From: an uncultured Alphaproteobacteria bacterium
Lineage (GTDB): Bacteria; Pseudomonadota; Alphaproteobacteria; HIMB59; GCA-002718135
Direction: 5' to 3'
Length of the DNA: 64,000 nucleotides
Assembly: GCA_902515745.1 (NCBI GenBank)
Contig: CABXWB010000004.1
Coordinates: 62,001 to 126,000, forward strand
The notes below the pieces were generated by a model. The model saw only the letters and a list, made by a program, of their open reading frames with translations, searched no databases and was not told the origin of the DNA. This document shows, piece after piece, positions 9,529 through 18,039 of this stretch. How positions within the stretch are numbered: the first letter of the stretch is position 1; every line of letters begins with the position of its first letter. The translations under genes and the position numbers were made by a program.

Positions 9529-9774
9529 ATGAGGATTCGATATTTTGCTTGGATCAAAGATGTGACAAAAAAAGATGAAGAAATTATTGATATTAATCAT
9601 CCTAAAACTTTAGAAGAATTAAAAGGTTATTTAGTAAATATATATCCAGAGCTAAAAAAACATTTTTTACAAGATGTTTTAAGATTTGCAGTTAATCAGG
9701 AATATGTTTCAGAAAACTTGAATCTAGAGCCAATTGATGAAATTGCAATCTTTCCACCAGTTAGTGGTGGGTAA
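9529..9774 (+). CDS. moaD: Molybdopterin synthase sulfur-carrier subunit MoaD
   Basis: An 81-residue ubiquitin-fold protein ending in PPVSGG, the C-terminal Gly-Gly that is thiocarboxylated to deliver sulfur to precursor Z. RIRYFAWIKD at the N-terminus and AIFPPVSGG at the end match MoaD. The stop codon overlaps the moaE start, so the two synthase subunits are coupled. No other molybdenum-cofactor genes are in the window. Confidence 0.92.
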   Translation: MRIRYFAWIKDVTKKDEEIIDINHPKTLEELKGYLVNIYPELKKHFLQDVLRFAVNQEYVSENLNLEPIDEIAIFPPVSGG

Positions 9775-10190
9775 TGATAAAAATACAAAAAAAAAATTTT
9801 AATTTAGAAGAAGAAATAGAGAAAATTAAAAATAAACATTCAGACATAGGTGCTCTTACCTCTTTTGTTGGTTATGTAAGAGATTTAAATAACAATAAAG
9901 ATGTTAAATATTTAAATTTGGAAGTTTATGAAGAAATGGCATTTAAGGAGTTATCAAAAATTGAAAATAATGCGACTAAAAATTGGAGTTTAATTGATAC
10001 TTTGATAATTCATAGATATGGAAAATTAATTGTTAATGAAAAAATTGTTTTAGTTTGTTGTTTTTCACAACATAGAAAAAATAGTTTTGAAGCTTGTGAG
10101 TTTATTATGGATTATTTAAAAAAAGACGCTCCATTCTGGAAAAATGAATTTTATTATAAAGACGATGAATGGTTAGAAAATTCTAGCTAG
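9774..10190 (+). CDS. moaE: Molybdopterin synthase catalytic subunit MoaE
   Basis: A 138-residue large subunit of molybdopterin synthase, which with MoaD turns cyclic pyranopterin monophosphate into molybdopterin. Recognisable features are GALTSFVGYVRD near residue 27, LEVYEEMAFKEL near 48, IIHRYGKL near 79 and APFWKNE near 120 with the catalytic Lys. The start is a one-base overlap with moaD. Its 3' end overlaps the convergent ilvE by eight bases, reading CTAGCTAG across both stop codons. Confidence 0.92.
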   Translation: MIKIQKKNFNLEEEIEKIKNKHSDIGALTSFVGYVRDLNNNKDVKYLNLEVYEEMAFKELSKIENNATKNWSLIDTLIIHRYGKLIVNEKIVLVCCFSQHRKNSFEACEFIMDYLKKDAPFWKNEFYYKDDEWLENSS

Positions 10191-11076
10191 TATTTTTAAC
10201 CATTTCGCTAAAATCATTCATAAATTTAAAAGTAGTTGTATTATCACCAGTATTATATTTAAAATCATCAATAGATCTAATAGGGGTAATTTCTGCTGCA
10301 GTTCCCGTTAAAAAAGCTTCATCATAATTTCCAATTTCGTCGGGCATTATGTGCTTTTCTGTTATTTCAAAACCTTGATTAGTCGCCATTTCAATAACTG
10401 TTTGACGTGTAATCCCATTAAGAAAACAATCTGGGATAGGGGTATGAATATTATTATCTTTAATAAAAAAAATATTTGCTCCTGTCCCTTCAGCAACATA
10501 ACCTCTATAATCTAACATCAAGGCATCGTGATAGCCTTTTTTTTCTGCAAATTCTTTTGACAGAGTACAAATAATGTAGGGTCCAGAAGCTTTTGCTTCG
10601 TATGGAGCGGTATCTGGCGCAGGTCTTTTCCATGGAGATGTAATTAATCTCAAACCTGCTTTTTGATCTTCAATTTTAAAATAAGTTGCCCAGTCATCCC
10701 AAACAGCAATTGCTACATTGATATTTGATTTGCCTGTTGATAAACCCATTTGATCACCACCTCTCCAAGCAAGTGGTCTTACATAACAATTTTTATAATT
10801 CATTTTATCAATAAGTTCATATTTTGCTTTATTAATTTGATTATGCGTGAATGGAATTTCCATTCCAATTATTTCAGCAGATTTAAAAAACCTTTTTGTA
10901 TGCTCCTCTGATTTAAATATCTTTCCATTATATGCTCTTTCCCCCTCAAATACTGCGCTTGCATAATGAAGACCCTGGGAAATTATATGGGAATTTGCAT
11001 CCTGCCATGGAATTATTTTACCATTCATCCATATCCATCCATCTCTGTTTTCAAATGATTTAAGCATATTCTTCAT
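10183..11076 (-). CDS. ilvE: Branched-chain amino acid aminotransferase
   Basis: A fold-type IV PLP aminotransferase of about 297 residues that interconverts Val, Leu and Ile with their 2-oxo acids. The N-terminal GWIWMNGKIIPWQDA, the catalytic-lysine segment YEAKASGPYI (Lys near 162) and the GYVAEGTGANIFF phosphate-binding region identify it. The frame extends to a TTG at 11094, but the ATG at 11076 (or at 11067) gives a more usual N-terminus; no strong ribosome site separates them. The gene is divergent from the MarR regulator across a short promoter gap, an arrangement recurrent in alphaproteobacteria. Confidence 0.9.
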   Translation of the reverse strand: MKNMLKSFENRDGWIWMNGKIIPWQDANSHIISQGLHYASAVFEGERAYNGKIFKSEEHTKRFFKSAEIIGMEIPFTHNQINKAKYELIDKMNYKNCYVRPLAWRGGDQMGLSTGKSNINVAIAVWDDWATYFKIEDQKAGLRLITSPWKRPAPDTAPYEAKASGPYIICTLSKEFAEKKGYHDALMLDYRGYVAEGTGANIFFIKDNNIHTPIPDCFLNGITRQTVIEMATNQGFEITEKHIMPDEIGNYDEAFLTGTAAEITPIRSIDDFKYNTGDNTTTFKFMNDFSEMVKNTS

Positions 11077-11125
11077 TAACTTTTTTAATGACAATTGATT
11101 ATCAGTGATGCATAATTAAGTCAAT

Positions 11126-11611
11126 ATGGCTGACCTAAATAAATTGTTAACACCTCTTTTTTTAAATGAGGGCGAAATTAGAAAGATTATTGAGTTATTA
11201 TTTTTCTCATATAGAGATTTTACAGAAGGTCCTGATAAAGTATTGGAAAAAATAAATTTTGGTAGAGCGCATCATCGAGTGATATATTTTGTTGGAAAAC
11301 AAAAAAATCTTACAATTAAAGAACTCCTTTCAATATTGAAAATAACTAAACAAAGTTTGTCTAGAGTATTAAACCAACTTGTAAAAGAGAAATATATTAT
11401 ATTATCTGTTGGTGAAGATAAGCGTACTAAAAAATTAATACTTTCAAAAAAAGGTCAGGAATTAGAGAAAAGATTATCTGAAATTCAAATAAAAAAAATA
11501 CGCAATGTTTTATTAAAATTTAATGAGATGGATATAAATGGTTTTAAAAAAATATTGTATGAGATGGTCAATGATAAAAATAAAGAAAAATTTTATGAAA
11601 TAAATAGATAA
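11126..11611 (+). CDS. petP: MarR-family transcriptional regulator (PetP-like)
   Basis: A 161-residue winged-helix regulator. RAHHRVIYFVGKQKNLTI and LLSILKITKQSLSRVLNQL (about 70-90) form the helix-turn-helix, and VGEDKRTKKLILSKKG is the wing. It sits two bases upstream of an OmpR-type response regulator and divergent from ilvE. The same MarR/OmpR pair, PetP and PetR, precedes the bc1 operon in Rhodobacter capsulatus. Here the bc1 genes are about 10 kb away, so the name rests on the pairing and family rather than on proof of function. Confidence 0.75.
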   Translation: MADLNKLLTPLFLNEGEIRKIIELLFFSYRDFTEGPDKVLEKINFGRAHHRVIYFVGKQKNLTIKELLSILKITKQSLSRVLNQLVKEKYIILSVGEDKRTKKLILSKKGQELEKRLSEIQIKKIRNVLLKFNEMDINGFKKILYEMVNDKNKEKFYEINR

Positions 11612-11613
11612 TA

Positions 11614-12294
11614 ATGAATAAAAATATCTTGATTGTTGATGATGATAAAAGATTGCGAGAACTGTTAAAAGATTATTTAACAGAAAAGAATTTACAAGTT
11701 TATCAAAGTGAGGATTACAATGAAGCGAAAGAAATTTTATCTCTTGTTTTGTTTGATTTAATTATTCTTGATAGAATGATGCCAAGTGGTGATGGTATAG
11801 AGCTTATTGAGTATATAAAACAATTTTCTAATACGCCTATAATTATGCTTACAGCAATGGGGGAGGACAAAGATAGAATTAATGGATTAAAAATTGGTGC
11901 TGATGATTATTTATCTAAACCATTTGAACCAGAAGAATTATTCTTAAGGATTAAAAATTTATTAGATTTATTTGAAAACCTTAAAAACAAAAAAATTAAG
12001 ATTTCATTTGGAGAATTCACTTTTGATACATCTAATTTTAAATTACAAAAAAATGATAGATTAATTTATTTAACAGAAGGAGAAAATAATTTACTTGTAA
12101 AATTAATTAATAAAAGAAATGATATTGTTTTAAGAGAAGAACTAGCAGACCAAGAATTTGATGAAACTGAGCTTAGAAAAGTTGATGTACAAGTTACACG
12201 TTTAAGACAAAAAATTGAAACAAATGCAAAACAACCTCAATTTATTAAAACAATTAGAGGTAAAGGTTATAAATTAATTTGTAATGAAATTTAA
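11614..12294 (+). CDS. petR: OmpR-family response regulator (PetR-like)
   Basis: A 226-residue two-domain regulator. The receiver domain has the acidic pair in LIVDDDKRLRELL, the phosphoacceptor Asp53 in IILDRMMPSGDG, and the conserved Lys in LSKPFEPEEL. The C-terminal winged-helix DNA-binding domain ends with VTRLRQKIE and IKTIRGKGYKL. The stop overlaps the start of the histidine kinase by one base, so the two are a cognate two-component pair. The PetR assignment is inferred from the MarR-OmpR gene order; targets are not visible. Confidence 0.85.
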   Translation: MNKNILIVDDDKRLRELLKDYLTEKNLQVYQSEDYNEAKEILSLVLFDLIILDRMMPSGDGIELIEYIKQFSNTPIIMLTAMGEDKDRINGLKIGADDYLSKPFEPEELFLRIKNLLDLFENLKNKKIKISFGEFTFDTSNFKLQKNDRLIYLTEGENNLLVKLINKRNDIVLREELADQEFDETELRKVDVQVTRLRQKIETNAKQPQFIKTIRGKGYKLICNEI

Positions 12295-13586
12295 TGATTA
12301 GAAAAATAATACCTTCTACACTAATTGGAAGATCAATAATTATAATCTTTGTTCCTATAATTATTATAGTCTTAATTACTTCTTTTGTTTTCTATCAAAC
12401 ATCCTGGAGTATTATTTCTAAAAGATTAACTGAGTCTGTAGCTGCAGATATTAATGTTTTAGTAAAACTAATTGATAGTGATCTTACTAACAATGCGATT
12501 AATATAGCAAATCACGATTTCAAAATGAAAATCAATATTATTAATGATAAACAATTATTATCTTCAAAATTTAGTTTAAATTCAGGAATATTATCTAACA
12601 GACTAAATCAATCCTTAAGTAATTTAAAGAAAAAATTTGATTATGATTTATCTAATTTGGAAGAAGGTGTTTTAATATACATTCAGATTGATAATGATAT
12701 TTTAGAAATTAATGTTGATAAAGATAGACTATATAGTGAATCTGCTTTTGTCTTTCTGCTTTGGATGATTTTTGCTTCTATTATTCTTCTTTTTATGTCT
12801 TACTTTTTAATGAGTAGACAATTAAGACCACTAAAAAGACTGGCAATAATTGCTGAGACATTTGGAAGAGGTCTAGATGCCCCAGATATTAAGACCGCAG
12901 GTGCATATGAAATAAGGCAAACTGCCAATGCTTTCAATCAGATGAGAACAAGAATTAAAAGATTTTTAAAGCAAAGAACTGAAATGCTTGCTGGTGTTAG
13001 CCATGATCTTAGAACCCCTTTAACAAGAATGAAATTGCAAATTTCATTAATGAAAGATGAAAAAGCTAAATCTGAACTAGAAGTAGATATTAATGAAATG
13101 ACTTCAATGTTAGATAGTTATGTTAGTTTTGTAAAAACAGAATCACCTGAGCCAATAGAAACAATTATAATAAATGAATTAATTGGTGATATTGTTAAAA
13201 CTGTTGAAAAAAATGGTCTTGAGTTAACTATAAAAGAAAAAAATACTATTCAAACTTCTGGTAGACAGATTCAACTTAAAAGAGCTTTTAATAACATAAT
13301 TCATAATTCACAAAGATATTCAAAAAAAATTGAAATAATTCTGTATACAAATGAAAAAGATTGTATCATTGAATTTAATGATGATGGCGAGGGTATACCA
13401 AGAGATAAATATGAAGATGTATTTAAACCTTTTTTTACTTTAGATCCTTCCAGGAACAAACTTAAAGGAGAAAGCGGTTTAGGATTAACAATTACAAGAG
13501 ATATAATTAGATCACATGGAGGTGATGTTAAATTATCTGACTCAAGTCTAGGAGGTCTTCAACTTAAAGTTTTACTTCCTCTTTGA
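12294..13586 (+). CDS. EnvZ-type sensor histidine kinase
   Basis: A 430-residue inner-membrane sensor kinase. Transmembrane segments lie at about 15-35 and 150-172 and flank a periplasmic domain of roughly 115 residues. A HAMP linker (SRQLRPLKRLAIIAETFGRG) leads to the dimerisation box MLAGVSHDLRTPLTR with phosphoacceptor His237. The ATPase domain has the N box (RAFNNIIHNSQRYS), DDGEGIPRD and GESGLGLTITRDI. The architecture matches EnvZ/RegB-like kinases without PAS domains. It is the third gene of the MarR-OmpR-kinase operon. Confidence 0.9.
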   Translation: MIRKIIPSTLIGRSIIIIFVPIIIIVLITSFVFYQTSWSIISKRLTESVAADINVLVKLIDSDLTNNAINIANHDFKMKINIINDKQLLSSKFSLNSGILSNRLNQSLSNLKKKFDYDLSNLEEGVLIYIQIDNDILEINVDKDRLYSESAFVFLLWMIFASIILLFMSYFLMSRQLRPLKRLAIIAETFGRGLDAPDIKTAGAYEIRQTANAFNQMRTRIKRFLKQRTEMLAGVSHDLRTPLTRMKLQISLMKDEKAKSELEVDINEMTSMLDSYVSFVKTESPEPIETIIINELIGDIVKTVEKNGLELTIKEKNTIQTSGRQIQLKRAFNNIIHNSQRYSKKIEIILYTNEKDCIIEFNDDGEGIPRDKYEDVFKPFFTLDPSRNKLKGESGLGLTITRDIIRSHGGDVKLSDSSLGGLQLKVLLPL

Positions 13587-13588
13587 CT

Positions 13589-13936
13589 TTAAAATAATTT
13601 GCCTCCATTATTTACCGGTTTATCTGGAGACAATAAAACTGGTTCATTTTCTAAATCTGGCACACCAAGAACTAATACTTCTGAAATAATTTTACCAATT
13701 TGTTTAGGTTCAAAATTTACAACAGCTATAACTTGCTTATTAATTAATTCATCACTTTTATAATATTTTTGTAATTGTGCAGAAGTTTTTTTTATACCAA
13801 CTTTTTCACCAAAATCTATTTTCAAAATTATAGATGGTTTTTTAAGTTCATTATATTCGAATGCTTCAATAACTGTTCCTATTCTTATATCTACATTTTC
13901 AAATTCTTTATAATTTATAAAAATATGAGAACTCAT
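13589..13936 (-). CDS. csaA: CsaA-like tRNA-binding protein
   Basis: A 115-residue single OB-fold tRNA-binding domain of the CsaA/EMAP-II type. DIRIGTVIEAFEYNELKKPS near the N-terminus, LKIDFGEKVGIKKTSAQL in the centre and the C-terminal KPVNNGGKLF are characteristic. CsaA is a dimeric protein with export-chaperone-like and tRNA-binding activity. It overlaps the start of the upstream COQ9-like gene's 3' end by four bases and is convergent with the sensor kinase after a two-base gap. Confidence 0.85.
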   Translation of the reverse strand: MSSHIFINYKEFENVDIRIGTVIEAFEYNELKKPSIILKIDFGEKVGIKKTSAQLQKYYKSDELINKQVIAVVNFEPKQIGKIISEVLVLGVPDLENEPVLLSPDKPVNNGGKLF

Positions 13937-14469
13937 GAAAATTTTATAACTTTTTCAATAGTGTTTAAATATTTATCTAAGGCACTCATTGTTTTTTCTA
14001 AACTTTCATTTTCATCATTAAACCAAGTAAATAGAGTTATATAATAAAGAGCAAAAATAATTTTTATTTTTATAACACCCTGAATACCACTAGGATTAAT
14101 ATTTGCAAAAGTAGCAATTAAAATTTTGCTCTCAATTAATTTAGGAATAAGTTTCAATACTCCTTGTGGTCTAGATATAAAATAATTAATTATATTTTTT
14201 ACAGAGGCTCTATATTCATTTAATATATCATAACGTGCCATCATAATTTCAAATAACATATCTCTCTGTGATGACTTTTCTATATTAACAAGATTTTTTT
14301 TTAATTGAAAATCAAAGAAGTCACTAATATTTAATATTAAATCAATTTTATTATTCATATTTGGCACTTTACTATTAGATAAAAAATTTTTAAGATTAAT
14401 ATCTCTTAATTTTTTTTTCTCTAAATATTGTAAAGTCTTTTTTGCTAGAGATATTTTATTTTGATTCAC
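13933..14469 (-). CDS. COQ9-family protein (ubiquinone biosynthesis accessory)
   Basis: A 178-residue protein with the COQ9 C-terminal domain. DMLFEIMMARYDILNEYR (about residues 69-86) is the hallmark helix, and TWFNDENESLEKTMSALDKY near 148-167 matches the COQ9 region that packs against the lipid-binding cavity. The N-terminal half is TetR-like. In mitochondria COQ9 binds polyprenyl intermediates and presents them to COQ7. Bacterial members are found mainly in alphaproteobacteria. It overlaps proC and csaA by four bases each. A ubiK gene lies 1.4 kb upstream on the same strand. Confidence 0.75.
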   Translation of the reverse strand: MNQNKISLAKKTLQYLEKKKLRDINLKNFLSNSKVPNMNNKIDLILNISDFFDFQLKKNLVNIEKSSQRDMLFEIMMARYDILNEYRASVKNIINYFISRPQGVLKLIPKLIESKILIATFANINPSGIQGVIKIKIIFALYYITLFTWFNDENESLEKTMSALDKYLNTIEKVIKFS

Positions 14470-15281
14470 TTATCTTTACCTTGTTGTTTTGCTCTTGTGT
14501 ATGCTGCCTTAAAAACTTGATTAAAAATATTATCAACCTTATTTATTTTCATTTTCTTTATTCCTGCTTCAGTTGTACCTCCTATTGTTGCAACAGTTTC
14601 AACCATTTTTTCAGCAGAAATATTATTAGAGTTTAATAGATTTAAAGAACCTCTAAAAGTTTCATTAATTAAAATTTTAGCTGTGTTTTTGGAAAAACCT
14701 AAATTAATTGCAGATTTTTCCATAATATCAATTAATTGAAATATAAAACCTGGACCACTCCCTGATACAGCGGTTGCTTTGTCTATAAAAGTTTCACTAT
14801 TAAAAAAAAGAGCTTTGCCACTCAAAGAGAATAATTTATCAATTTCTTTAATTTCTTTATTATTAATATATTTATTCGTATAGATGCAATGAACACCCTC
14901 TCCTATTAATGCAGGCATATTTGGCATAACTCTTACAATTTTATTAATATTTAATAAATTATTTTTAAAAATTTCTGTTTTTTTGCCAGCTATTACACTT
15001 ATTGCTATAGATTTTTTGTTAAAATTTACATTTTTTAATTCTTTAAAAACATTTGTTAATTCAAGAGGTCGAGTTGCAAATATTATATAATCATGATTAT
15101 TTTGATTATTGATATCATCAATTGATTTAAAAAATTTTATTTTTTTATTTCTATTTCTTTTTTTTAGAATTGCATATTTTTTTTTATCTATAACACTGAT
15201 AGTGTAATTTTTAGATTTAGACCATCCAGACATTAAAGATCCACCCATGTGACCGCATCCAATTAATAAGATATTTTTCAT
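14466..15281 (-). CDS. proC: Pyrroline-5-carboxylate reductase
   Basis: A 271-residue final enzyme of proline synthesis that reduces 1-pyrroline-5-carboxylate with NAD(P)H. The dinucleotide motif GCGHMGGSLMSGW is at residue 8, the RVMPNMPALIGEG loop at about 117, and the family signature around AVSGSGPGFIFQLID at about 166, with the C-terminal TIGGTTEAGI segment. Length is normal. The stop overlaps the COQ9-like start by four bases. Confidence 0.93.
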   Translation of the reverse strand: MKNILLIGCGHMGGSLMSGWSKSKNYTISVIDKKKYAILKKRNRNKKIKFFKSIDDINNQNNHDYIIFATRPLELTNVFKELKNVNFNKKSIAISVIAGKKTEIFKNNLLNINKIVRVMPNMPALIGEGVHCIYTNKYINNKEIKEIDKLFSLSGKALFFNSETFIDKATAVSGSGPGFIFQLIDIMEKSAINLGFSKNTAKILINETFRGSLNLLNSNNISAEKMVETVATIGGTTEAGIKKMKINKVDNIFNQVFKAAYTRAKQQGKDK

Positions 15282-15312
15282 CTATTTATTATATAGTAGT
15301 TTTATTATAAAA

Positions 15313-15801
15313 TTAAGCTCTACCAATAACTTCAAAATTAGAAATTTTTATAGCTTCTTTAGGAGGAATGTCATCAAAGAGAACCTGCTGAAAACTTGGA
15401 TAAAATTTTTCACATTCATAAATTCCTATATCAACAAGATCTTCAAATTTTTTGTGCAATGTTTCTGTTGAATTATTTGATAATAAAGTATGTCTAAACG
15501 CTGGGATACCATTTTTACTTGTTATATCAAAATGTCCAATCCATAAGTTTTCATTAATAAGTCCAAGCAGTTCATATGCCTTATTGAGTTTTGTTTCAGG
15601 AAACTTAATATCAAAAGTTATTGAAAAACTTAGAGCATTAATATTTTCAGACCATGTGAAATATAATCTGTAAGCGCACCATTGGGATGCAATCTCAGCA
15701 ACTAATTCATGATCTGCAGCTCTACTAAAATTCCATTTTTTTTGATGAATAACATCTTCAATGATATCTATAGGATTTAACAATATATTCTCATTTTCCA
15801 T
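15313..15801 (-). CDS. YbjN domain-containing protein
   Basis: A 162-residue soluble protein of the YbjN family. WCAYRLYFTWSENINALSFS is the central strand pair, and LWIGHFDI and GIPAFRHTL follow it as in alphaproteobacterial members. The fold resembles type III secretion chaperones, but no secretion system is present and the biochemical role is unknown. The gene lies between proC and ubiK on the same strand, with 108 nt upstream that contain a 17-bp palindrome. Confidence 0.75.
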   Translation of the reverse strand: MENENILLNPIDIIEDVIHQKKWNFSRAADHELVAEIASQWCAYRLYFTWSENINALSFSITFDIKFPETKLNKAYELLGLINENLWIGHFDITSKNGIPAFRHTLLSNNSTETLHKKFEDLVDIGIYECEKFYPSFQQVLFDDIPPKEAIKISNFEVIGRA

Positions 15802-15862
15802 ACACTATGTAGTCATGGCACATACAATTAGTACAATATGTTGATTACTAAATTGGACTCGT

Positions 15863-15879
15863 ATTTTGCAAGGCAAAAT
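15863..15879. promoter_or_regulatory. 17-bp palindrome upstream of ybjN
   Basis: ATTTTGC and GCAAAAT form a perfect 7-bp inverted repeat around a 3-base spacer, 61 bases upstream of the YbjN-family start and 30 bases beyond the ubiK stop. No T-run follows on either strand, so an operator is more likely than a terminator. The binding protein is unknown. Confidence 0.35.
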
Positions 15880-15909
15880 CCATAAAAAATGTGAATTAGT
15901 TGAGGATTC

Positions 15910-16200
15910 CTAACTTTTTGATTTCTTTTTAACAGTTTTTTTCTTTTTGACTGTTTTTTTCCTAGATTTTACTGATCTTGAAGGTGTTTTTTTTAACTTT
16001 TCATTTTCCATCATAACTTTTTGCACCATTTTTTTCAGCGCATCAAATTCATCTTTTTTAACGAGGTTCATTTTTTTTATTATTTTGTTAACTCGTAAAG
16101 ATACAATTGTTTCAATCTCCTCTTTAACACCTGAAAAAGTGCTCATAGCATCAACTGCAAATTTTGATAAATCGGAAAGTATTTTGTTTCTATCAACCAT
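15910..16200 (-). CDS. ubiK: UbiK-family ubiquinone biosynthesis accessory factor (BMFP)
   Basis: A 96-residue protein. An N-terminal amphipathic helix (DLSKFAVDAMSTFSGVKEEI) and a coiled coil with VKKDEFDALKKMVQKVMMEN match the BMFP/UbiK family, which assembles with UbiJ in the soluble ubiquinone-synthesis complex. The last 25 residues are an unusually Lys-rich, low-complexity tail that most homologues carry in shorter form. It is divergent from lgt across 23 nt. A COQ9-like gene lies nearby. Confidence 0.8.
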   Translation of the reverse strand: MVDRNKILSDLSKFAVDAMSTFSGVKEEIETIVSLRVNKIIKKMNLVKKDEFDALKKMVQKVMMENEKLKKTPSRSVKSRKKTVKKKKTVKKKSKS

Positions 16201-16223
16201 GTTATAATATTAAATATAGATAA

Positions 16224-17015
16224 ATGAATTTTATTCAACCATCAATAGATCCTATCATCTTATCAATGGGTTTCATTGAAATAAGATGGTACAGTTTAGC
16301 ATATATCTTGGGATTTCTATTAGGAATTTATATTATTAAAAGATTAAACGCAATATATGGAAATCAATACAGTAATAAAAATATAGATAGCTTTCTTATT
16401 TGGGCAGTATTAGGTGTAATTATCGGAGGACGAACAGGTTATGTCATTTTTTATCAACTTAATGAATTTTTAACTAATCCTTTTTATCTATTTGAAATTT
16501 GGAATGGAGGAATGTCATTTCATGGTGGGCTGACAGGTATAATAATAAGTACTTTAATATTTGCAAAAATTAATGGAAAAAGTTTTTTCTACCTATCTGA
16601 TTTAGTTTCAATCGTTGCTCCTATTGGATTATTCTTCGGTAGAATTGCAAACTTTATTAATACAGAACTAATAGGTAGACCAACTGATTTTTATATATCA
16701 GTTATTTATCCATCAATAGATAATATACCAAGACATCCTTCTCAAATATATGAAGCTTTTCTTGAGGGAATTATTTTATTTCTCATATTATTAATTTATT
16801 TTTATAAGATAAAAAAATACAAAATTTATGGAGCAATTAGTGGTCTCTTTTTAATATTTTATTCCATATTTAGATTTTTAATTGAATACGTCAGAGAGCC
16901 AGATTTGCACCTAGGATTATTTTTTAATTTTATTTCAATGGGTCAAATACTATGTATACCTTTTTTTATTTTTGGAATATTGATAATTCAAAATGTTAAG
17001 CAAAAGAAAAATTAA
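16224..17015 (+). CDS. lgt: Prolipoprotein diacylglyceryl transferase
   Basis: A 263-residue inner-membrane enzyme that transfers diacylglycerol from phosphatidylglycerol to the lipobox Cys of prolipoproteins. GGMSFHGGLTGII near residue 95 contains the essential His, and GRIANFINTELIGRPTD near 138 is the Lgt signature with the critical Arg and Asn. RHPSQIYEAFLEG and REPDLHLG are also typical. Seven hydrophobic segments are present. It overlaps the next gene by 23 bases. Confidence 0.95.
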   Translation: MNFIQPSIDPIILSMGFIEIRWYSLAYILGFLLGIYIIKRLNAIYGNQYSNKNIDSFLIWAVLGVIIGGRTGYVIFYQLNEFLTNPFYLFEIWNGGMSFHGGLTGIIISTLIFAKINGKSFFYLSDLVSIVAPIGLFFGRIANFINTELIGRPTDFYISVIYPSIDNIPRHPSQIYEAFLEGIILFLILLIYFYKIKKYKIYGAISGLFLIFYSIFRFLIEYVREPDLHLGLFFNFISMGQILCIPFFIFGILIIQNVKQKKN

Positions 17016-18039
17016 TAAAATAAAACTACTTAATAATAAAAAAAATTTGCGTTTAGATAAATTTATTGACTTGGCGCTGTATGAAAGAAATGGTTATTAC
17101 TTAAGCAAAAAACCCATAGGAAGAAAATTTGACTTTGTTACATCTCCAGAAATTTCACAAATGTTTGGTGAAATTATTGGTGTGTATTTACTTTATCATT
17201 GGAAAGAAAAAATTAACTCGAAATTTAATTTAATTGAATTGGGCCCAGGAAATGGCACGTTATTTAAAGATATTGAAAGAACTGCAAAGATACTTCCAAA
17301 TTTTTTTGAAAATGCTGATGTCAATTTTATAGAAATAAATAAGGAATTAAGAAAAATACAAGAAAAAAATTTAAATTATTTTAAACAATCAAAAATTAGA
17401 TGGTCAAAAGCTTTAAATTTCAAATCTAAACTACCTTCAATAATATATTCAAATGAATTTTTTGACTGCTTTCCTGTAAGGCAATTTTTAAATGATAATA
17501 ATCAATGGTTTGAAATATATGTAAAATTCAATGAAAAAGAAAATAAATATTATTCTATAAATAAACGAGTAATTAGTAAAAAAATATTAGATTATTTATA
17601 TAAAAGAGAAAAAATTTATGAAGTTTCTTTTTCAAGAAATAAATATTTTGAGCAAATTTGTAAATATCTAAAAAAAAATAGAGGTATATGTATTTTAATC
17701 GATTATGGATATAATAAAAAATTAAAAAACTTTACGTTACAAGCTATATATAATCATAAAAAAACAAGTATATTTGAAAATATAGGCAAACAAGACATTT
17801 CAAGTCATGTAAATTTTAATGAATTAATTGAAGTAGCAAAACAAAACAAATTACAAATCAACGAATTTGTTACACAAAGAGATTTTTTAATAAAATATGG
17901 AATACTAGAACGAAAGAAAAAATTGATAACTAAAAATTCAAATTTAAATAAAAATTTATTAGATGAAGAAGTGGATAGATTAATTAATGCTGATAGGATG
18001 GGAAACTTATTTAAATGTCTTGTTGTTTCCAACTTATGA
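16993..18039 (+). CDS. MidA/NDUFAF7-family class I SAM methyltransferase
   Basis: A 348-residue protein. The SAM-binding motif is LIELGPGNGTLFKDI near residue 78. It is preceded by ERNGYYLSKKPIGRKFDFVT and TSPEISQMFGE, the diagnostic start of the family. SNEFFDCFPVRQF and LIDYGY follow. In mitochondria the homologue NDUFAF7 dimethylates an arginine of a complex I subunit. It overlaps lgt at its 5' end and is coupled to pgeF by an ATGA overlap. The bacterial substrate is not known from sequence. Confidence 0.85.
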   Translation: MLSKRKINKIKLLNNKKNLRLDKFIDLALYERNGYYLSKKPIGRKFDFVTSPEISQMFGEIIGVYLLYHWKEKINSKFNLIELGPGNGTLFKDIERTAKILPNFFENADVNFIEINKELRKIQEKNLNYFKQSKIRWSKALNFKSKLPSIIYSNEFFDCFPVRQFLNDNNQWFEIYVKFNEKENKYYSINKRVISKKILDYLYKREKIYEVSFSRNKYFEQICKYLKKNRGICILIDYGYNKKLKNFTLQAIYNHKKTSIFENIGKQDISSHVNFNELIEVAKQNKLQINEFVTQRDFLIKYGILERKKKLITKNSNLNKNLLDEEVDRLINADRMGNLFKCLVVSNL

